Shown here one piece after another: positions 42,301-45,936 of a DNA stretch of 45,936 nucleotides. Both the position numbers and the translations under genes were made by a program. The first letter of the stretch is position 1, and each line of letters opens with the position of its first letter. The notes beneath the pieces are model-generated. The model was not told where the DNA came from and made no database searches. It worked only from the letters and a program-made list of their open reading frames with translations. The stretch spans positions 1-45,936 of the IMG/VR virus record IMGVR_UViG_3300027413_000369; one strand, given 5' to 3'. This stretch comes from a virus.

Positions 42301-43070
42301 GAAAAACTAGCTGATAGTTGAGCATAAGCACTGGGGTCTAGTGCTTCTGATAGTGCGGAAAACTTACCTATACCATCTGCAATAATTGCATTTGTAAAAG
42401 CCATACGTCTTTCGAACTGGGTAAGTTCAGTATGACTTTTATTTACAGCAAGAGCATAGTCTCTTACTGCATCGTCAAGGCGTACCATGATACCTAATTC
42501 ATCAAGAATTTCTGGCTCAAGTTTTGCGGCACCTCTAGTAAGACGATCCATTGCATCGCCTAAATCTCTACCAAGAGCCATTGCAGCTCCTTTCGCTACT
42601 TTTGCCAGACCTTCCATTTGTGTTTGAGTGAAACCTGCTGAGATACCTACTGCGGTTGTTCTCATTGCTTGTTCAGCAGAAATAGCATTATCTGTGATTT
42701 CTTGAAGTTTATCAGCAACTATAGTAAGGTTTCTACCTGCGGCTCTACCCGTAAACTCCAAGCCTTCCTCTAGCTTACTAATTGCATCATTTCTCGAAAG
42801 AACACCAAAAGCCGCAGTTAACGCAAATACGTTAGCGGCTAAAGTAGCATAAGCAGGTACTAGACCATCTGTTATTCCTGTGGTCATTTTTGAGAAGTTT
42901 TTAGTAGAGTTAGAGGATATTCCTGCTACACCCTTCTGTTTCTTACTATAGTTATCGGCAGAAGCCCCAGCCTTGTTTAAGCCAGCAGCAGCTTTTTCAG
43001 CATTTTTACCAATAGCTTGTAAGCTACCGTCTTCCATGACTTTAAACTTGACTGTTATTGTATCTGCCAC
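39390..43070 (-). CDS. Tail tape measure protein (1226 aa)
   Basis: It sets tail length and helps DNA pass through the envelope. The protein is long and mostly alpha-helical, rich in alanine, lysine and glutamate. A hydrophobic membrane-like region lies about residues 445-490 (VRFLGAAFLTAMPYIAGVLM and FSLLAPIFKSLFG). The early domain (QEITDNAISAEQAM, AAMALGRDLGDAMDRLTRGA) is typical of phage tape measures. A glycine-rich tip with SFQGGGSVGG and VGEQGPELFMPDTPGQII closes it, as in many siphoviruses. The GTG start overlaps the preceding stop (TAGTG). Scaled to lambda (853 residues, about 150 nm) the tail would be around 200 nm. Confidence 0.95.
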   Translation of the reverse strand: MADTITVKFKVMEDGSLQAIGKNAEKAAAGLNKAGASADNYSKKQKGVAGISSNSTKNFSKMTTGITDGLVPAYATLAANVFALTAAFGVLSRNDAISKLEEGLEFTGRAAGRNLTIVADKLQEITDNAISAEQAMRTTAVGISAGFTQTQMEGLAKVAKGAAMALGRDLGDAMDRLTRGAAKLEPEILDELGIMVRLDDAVRDYALAVNKSHTELTQFERRMAFTNAIIADGIGKFSALSEALDPSAYAQLSASFSDLTKSFIEGLNTLAGPFLKFLADTPMALAGLAAAFGASISGQMIGGLEGMAKSSAQASKATQDLVGQSLKGVKAHEKLGKAFNEVANGATREKKDLDRMMKSLNMSINMTSKDIVKLKLAKKVRNELTKEIHLYDIANAKSTHSSAISTMQTHGLSAAAKIQKEAFRQLAVAHTTATATTTGFATAGVYARTITTGVAMSVRFLGAAFLTAMPYIAGVLMAFSLLAPIFKSLFGDTTKLGKATEINNKRFKEFSKVAAQYSTSIGHAKNSTEAWIATLKPVAGLLTEISTALDTAQAAADADRILVLAEATVKLKDAQESYKKSSKGASQFAGLSDSIDIIQAQAEIARGGDLSEETLKKLEESAVKGASSIMGAFTTMSASLKDSGVDGKAALGVLERAQQKVSDAFQEYASGDRGPEAYKKLSDAIRAVANNASSAVNAFETFNETVKKAKELIGDQTATLGPYAKHLDNVEEAINKINAAGSEGGPTEDQAKKILAAYGFENGTVAQLENFQKKLKELNSGILANEMAMSDLSVEKAVGADPIALMKEELKLQNDRATLALKELNLAAKGTQVRIDKQHDLNKELQKEIELRQKLADKLAADATSSGMGAGAAAAISGQAAITSAAGDAGKSDARNKQAKGILAGVATDLAAIGPEGALMSSAIEGALNIQTAFSTAFEVMGDKSAEMSTKVQAGLGAAAAMISSLGAISKASSDAKVSGLDEEIAAEKKRDGHSAASTAKIKALEAKKLATQKKAFETNKKMKMAQTVISTAMGAMAAYSSAMESIPAPYNVPVAVAMAGMVAAMGAKQLSMIASTSFQGGGSVGGAAPPSTIAVGSRSSSVDLAKGQNAGGELAYARGEQGIGSGMTDFKPTSAFAGYKHRAGGGYVVGEQGPELFMPDTPGQIIPSGQGTGGQTNVNFSINAVDSAGVEDLLMNQRGNIIGMIREAANEHGEFFLESVQDKSY

Positions 43071-43474
43071 TATTTCTTTCTCTTTAGCTTCTCCCTTTCC
43101 CGTTTAAGTTGATCTTGGGAAGTTTTGATAGCCCTTGACTCTAAATAAGTCAGTAGTTCTAAGAACAATTCATTGTCCTCTATTCCATACATTTCTAAGT
43201 AGTAGGGTAGGGTTGTAAAATCTTTTCCCAGATATCCTACATCTGGATATAGTCTATCAGCTAAACTACTAAAAGTTGTCAGTGCTTGTACTGCTATTTC
43301 AGGAAAATCCTCTATATCTGGAGGAATCTCCTCTGGGTTGGGCTCCTGCCCTAGTTGCTCGCACATCTTAAAATAACGCTCTCGCGTCATTTTTGACTCA
43401 CTGTTCTTGAAGTACTTTTCCAGCCGGTTTAGTAACTGAGTCTTTTGATCCTGTACGAAAGTTATCGAGATCAA
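43070..43474 (-). CDS. Second tail assembly chaperone frame, gpT-like (134 aa)
   Basis: This frame overlaps the gpG-like gene by 77 bases in another frame and stops exactly where the tape measure begins, the position of the lambda T frame. TTG 43474 has GAGG six bases upstream, so separate translation is possible; an ATG at 43390, 8 bases past the upstream stop, lacks a good site. The central part (PPDIEDFPEIAVQALTTF, YLEMYGIEDNELF) and the lysine-rich tail look like chaperone C-termini. Its frame is +1 (or -2) relative to the upstream gene, not the lambda -1 frame, so a frameshift fusion would need a different slip. Confidence 0.72.
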   Translation of the reverse strand: MISITFVQDQKTQLLNRLEKYFKNSESKMTRERYFKMCEQLGQEPNPEEIPPDIEDFPEIAVQALTTFSSLADRLYPDVGYLGKDFTTLPYYLEMYGIEDNELFLELLTYLESRAIKTSQDQLKREREKLKRKK

Positions 43475-43853
43475 AGACTACCTCATTGAGCCAAGTATCA
43501 AATTCAGTAGAAGACGATACTAAAGTTTCTGCATTTTCTTCGGAGTACTCTAGCTCTTTTTTAGGGTCTTGATCAGATATATCTACAAGTAGTAGTGTTT
43601 CAAGGTGCTCGAGTGCAAGTCCTTTCCAATTCTTAATTACAGAACGTGTAAACTCTGTAACAAACTTTTCTTCGTCTAGCTCTTCTACTGCTTGTCGTGT
43701 TTTTCTATCAAACTTAGTGCTGGTACACTTCTTACGAAGTCCATTAAGCTCTTTTCTTGATAGGTTTGCTACTTCTACTTTGAAGCCTTTCAAACCAGGA
43801 AAGTCAACCCAAACTGCTTTGGTATCGACCATTAATTTTTTTAAGTCCATCAT
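43398..43853 (-). CDS. Tail assembly chaperone, gpG-like (151 aa)
   Basis: A compact helical, acidic protein directly upstream of the tape measure, the place occupied by gpG in siphoviruses. LSRKELNGLRKKCTSTKFDR and KNWKGLALEHLETLLL fit the helical part of this family, and it opens with a small beta section (VWVDFPGLKGFKVEVANL). The stop at 43398 lies 77 bases inside the second chaperone frame. It probably coats the tape measure during tail assembly. The assignment rests on position, size and overlap. Confidence 0.8.
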   Translation of the reverse strand: MMDLKKLMVDTKAVWVDFPGLKGFKVEVANLSRKELNGLRKKCTSTKFDRKTRQAVEELDEEKFVTEFTRSVIKNWKGLALEHLETLLLVDISDQDPKKELEYSEENAETLVSSSTEFDTWLNEVVFDLDNFRTGSKDSVTKPAGKVLQEQ

Positions 43854-43859
43854 TGTTCC

Positions 43860-44786
43860 TTATATGTTGTTAAATTTAATTATATTGCCAAGATCGGCAG
43901 GGTTATCATTCATCTTCCAGTCGTAAGCTTGAGTAAAAACTTCAGCAACTTTATTTCTGTTTGTAAAGGTACAGCCTGTTAAATCAAACTGAAAACCTAT
44001 CTCATCAGTCTCTCCTGCTTTAATTACGATTGGAACTCCAGTTTTCCACTGTTGAGTATCACTATTAAAGTTGCTAAGTACATACTGTCCAATTGAACCT
44101 GAAAGAATTCGTTTCTTTAGTGTGAAACTAGAGGGGTACATTGAGGTGGCAGCATTTGTCACATTCAATGCATTATTGACAGTTTCATAGGGAGTCCACT
44201 CTATCTCATTCTGTAGCTCCACCGAAACTTCGTAGATCCCTTCTGTGAGAGGAGTGGAGTCTACTGATACCGATAAATAATCCATACGCTGATGCGTACG
44301 ATTTGCTGAACGGTTAACAACTGTAACTGCAGGGTTTGTACTCGCAGTAGGTAAAGTTGCTCCTCGTGTTAGCTTTGATGCTTCTCCGGCTAGTGTCAAC
44401 TTGAGGTTCTCTAATTTCTCAATTAAGAATGTCCCATTTGTTATAACACAAGTTTCCAGTTTGTAAACATCATTTGGTAGTTTTATGTACAAATCAAAAG
44501 TATTTAATGTATTTGTACCCGACTTATAATCTACTAAAAGATTAAAAACTACATCTAAGTCACTTTCTGTAAGAGCTGGTACTGTAAACTCAAAATTAGC
44601 AGCATTAGCTTTTGTTATGCTAGAAGCATCGTGCATTTTGCTTTGATCATGCAACGTCTTTTGAGGATACGTCTTATCCGTAAAAGTTTGGCTAAAACTT
44701 AGGTCTGAGGTAACGTCTAGTCTATACCTTGAACTATTGAAGACAAGGTAGACCTCCGCCTGTTTTAGTATATTATAAGTAGCCAT
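43860..44786 (-). CDS. Tail protein, probably tube- or tip-associated (308 aa)
   Basis: It is beta-rich with many threonines and serines and no membrane segment. An early NSSRYRLDVTSDLSFSQTF and a MDYLSVSVDSTPLTEGIYEV strand set suggest a virion beta-sandwich. It lies between the tube-like protein and the chaperones. ATG 44786 is preceded by GGAG, just after the hairpin in its leader. No specific family is recognised, so its exact place in the tail is inferred. Confidence 0.78.
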   Translation of the reverse strand: MATYNILKQAEVYLVFNSSRYRLDVTSDLSFSQTFTDKTYPQKTLHDQSKMHDASSITKANAANFEFTVPALTESDLDVVFNLLVDYKSGTNTLNTFDLYIKLPNDVYKLETCVITNGTFLIEKLENLKLTLAGEASKLTRGATLPTASTNPAVTVVNRSANRTHQRMDYLSVSVDSTPLTEGIYEVSVELQNEIEWTPYETVNNALNVTNAATSMYPSSFTLKKRILSGSIGQYVLSNFNSDTQQWKTGVPIVIKAGETDEIGFQFDLTGCTFTNRNKVAEVFTQAYDWKMNDNPADLGNIIKFNNI

Positions 44787-44803
44787 TTTTCTCCGGATAA
44801 TAA

Positions 44804-44827
44804 AAGGGGCTCGAAAAAGAGCCCCTT
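44804..44827 (-). terminator. Terminator-like hairpin inside the leader of the 308-aa tail gene
   Basis: On the minus strand AAGGGGCTC, a 6-base loop and GAGCCCCTT form a perfect 9-bp stem followed by TTATTATCC. It lies downstream of promoter P7 and just upstream of the ribosome binding site, so a transcript from P7 must pass it. It may act as an attenuator, a leaky terminator of upstream transcription, or an RNA stability element. Confidence 0.78.
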
Positions 44828-44846
44828 CTAACTTTTTCTATTTCAT

Positions 44847-44875
44847 AGTATAGTCGAAATGACCTCCTATGTCAA
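44847..44875 (-). promoter_or_regulatory. sigma70-like promoter P7 (leftward)
   Basis: On the minus strand TTGACA (44875-44870), 17 bases and TATACT (44852-44847), preceded by GTTC. It is placed in the gap after the tube-like gene and would transcribe the tail operon. Confidence 0.83.
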
Positions 44876-44884
44876 GAACTTTTT

Positions 44885-45936
44885 TTACGCACCTACATAC
44901 TTGATGGTAAGTTCGTCAGTCCCGTCAATCGCACTCGGTAGAGCGTGGAAGTTAGTCTCGAGAGAGATAACATCATCAATTGAGTGACTTGGTACTTCTA
45001 AGTGACAATCTGTCATTGCAAGCTCAAGACGAGGAGTACCCGTAGCGCCACCGACTTTAAACGCTAAGTCAAAGTTATTGGTGATTGTGGTAGTTCCTTC
45101 GATAATGTTCTCGAATAGATCCGCACTAGAGTTCGCTTCTGCGTTTAAGTAGCAAGTAAAGCTACCTGAAACAGATCGAGTTCCTGTTACATGGCCCAAA
45201 GGCTGGTTCACAACACCCAGAGTCTCTGGAGTCAAGAAGGTCATGTTGTTAGAAATAGTAACATTACCACCAGTAAGAACTAAATCATAAGTTACAGAAC
45301 CAGGACTAGTAGATGAAGCTGCTAGTGAAGTAAGACGGTTACGGATAAAGTTACTTGTGCTATTAACGGCTTCATAAATTGTAGCGGTTGGTGCAGTATC
45401 TTCAGTAATGATAGTACCCATACCAGACCAGTTAATAGTTGCAATACCGTCAATGTCAAAGTCTAAAGAGGCTTCGTTTACACAGCAGTTTGCAATCTTG
45501 TAAGTAGTTTTAGTACCTGAACCTGCGCCACCCATTACAAAGAAGATGTCAGCAGTACCTAAAGTGGTTTTGTTTGAGTTTGCGAATGTAATATCAAGAT
45601 CAGTAGTATCTGCGGTAAAGCCTGTAAAAGTGTTAGAAGAATAAGCAGCATCTCCTACCATCAAAGCCCATAGTACTTCTTCAACTGCGTGGTGCTTTGC
45701 TGCACCATCTGCGGCACCCGCGCCTGTACCTGCTGACGCAAATGGGCGTGCATAAGTAGAAAAGCTCCACTCTGCAGGTGCATACGAGTCAGTAAACATT
45801 TGTCGTCCTCGACGGCTGTTTCCAGCAGTATCAGACATTTCGTTCAGAGTAATCTCTGAAGCGTTTGTTGCTTGTGAGAAAGAAAATCCATCAAGAACAG
45901 GCATTTCCCAAATTGCGGAACCTATTTTAATGAAGA
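44885..45936 (-). CDS. Major tail (tube) protein, partial at the window edge
   Basis: The frame is open through the right edge: before ATG 45904 it reads FIKIGSAIWE then MPVLDGFSFSQ, and no ribosome binding site precedes that ATG, so the true start probably lies outside the window. The visible part has at least 349 residues. It is beta-rich, with TYDLVLTGGNVTISNNMTFL and a SFTCYLNAEANSSADLF stretch like phage tail tube proteins. The position right before the tail chaperones and tape measure supports that role. A tube protein of this length would carry an extra surface domain. Confidence 0.82.
   Translation of the reverse strand, partial: FIKIGSAIWEMPVLDGFSFSQATNASEITLNEMSDTAGNSRRGRQMFTDSYAPAEWSFSTYARPFASAGTGAGAADGAAKHHAVEEVLWALMVGDAAYSSNTFTGFTADTTDLDITFANSNKTTLGTADIFFVMGGAGSGTKTTYKIANCCVNEASLDFDIDGIATINWSGMGTIITEDTAPTATIYEAVNSTSNFIRNRLTSLAASSTSPGSVTYDLVLTGGNVTISNNMTFLTPETLGVVNQPLGHVTGTRSVSGSFTCYLNAEANSSADLFENIIEGTTTITNNFDLAFKVGGATGTPRLELAMTDCHLEVPSHSIDDVISLETNFHALPSAIDGTDELTIKYVGA

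Noticed and set aside
1-45936. tRNA genes or integrase/attachment sites
   Set aside because: No cloverleaf-like sequence, integrase or repressor module was recognised; the phage cannot be called temperate from this window.

Overview
This window looks like about two thirds of the genome of a tailed double-stranded DNA phage, and of a virus with a long tail (siphovirus-like). The evidence is near gap-free packing of genes, ATGA/TAATG/TTGA start-stop overlaps, a phage-type replication set, a 1226-residue tape-measure protein and a series of tail and fibre genes. The DNA is AT-rich. Promoters are sigma70-like. The genes resemble those of marine phages of Gram-negative bacteria: PhoH, class II ribonucleotide reductase, SbcCD-like nuclease and a Coq4-like protein. 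The host cannot be named from the sequence. Capsid, terminase and recognisable lysis genes are not here and should lie outside the window.

Layout. Positions 1-21431 are transcribed rightward (replication and nucleotide metabolism). Positions 21459-45936 are transcribed leftward (tail, fibres and accessory genes). The two arms converge on a bidirectional terminator at 21435-21460. There is no stretch above 300 bases without a gene.

The rightward arm carries, in order: a helix-turn-helix-like protein; a small conserved gene; a PC4-type single-strand DNA binder; an NAD+-dependent DNA ligase split cleanly into two genes; a second protein made of helix-turn-helix-like repeats; DnaB-like helicase; a small basic protein; DnaG-like primase; and family A DNA polymerase. 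Next comes an unusual block: two radical SAM/SPASM proteins, a conserved hypothetical, PhoH, a reduced short-chain dehydrogenase-like protein, a UvsW-like helicase and a JmjC-like oxygenase. The arm ends with a small conserved protein, a gp32-like single-strand binder, the SbcD/SbcC (gp47/gp46) pair, a small overlapping ORF, a PD-(D/E)XK nuclease, a 5'-3' exonuclease, adenosylcobalamin-dependent ribonucleotide reductase and a small terminal gene. Together these could supply dNTPs, fork proteins, recombination and DNA end processing.

The leftward arm, read in the direction of transcription from the right edge, carries: a tail-tube-like protein (cut by the window edge), a second tail protein, two overlapping tail-chaperone-like frames, the tape measure, a tail tip protein, a 2273-residue gpJ-like tip/fibre protein, four smaller fibre/baseplate proteins, a 1528-residue threonine-rich repeat protein, a coiled-coil peptide, two putative glycan-modifying enzymes, a 30-residue acidic peptide, an unrecognised protein, a Coq4-like protein and a one-helix membrane protein.

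Regulation. Seven near-identical promoters (TTCTTGACA, 17-18 bases, TATAAT or TATACT) are visible, five rightward and two leftward. Three rightward terminator hairpins and one leftward hairpin inside a 5' leader are also visible. The most interesting items are the threonine-rich fibre with a globular island in the middle of two repeat arms, the Coq4-like gene with an intact metal motif, and the radical SAM/SDR/oxygenase block.
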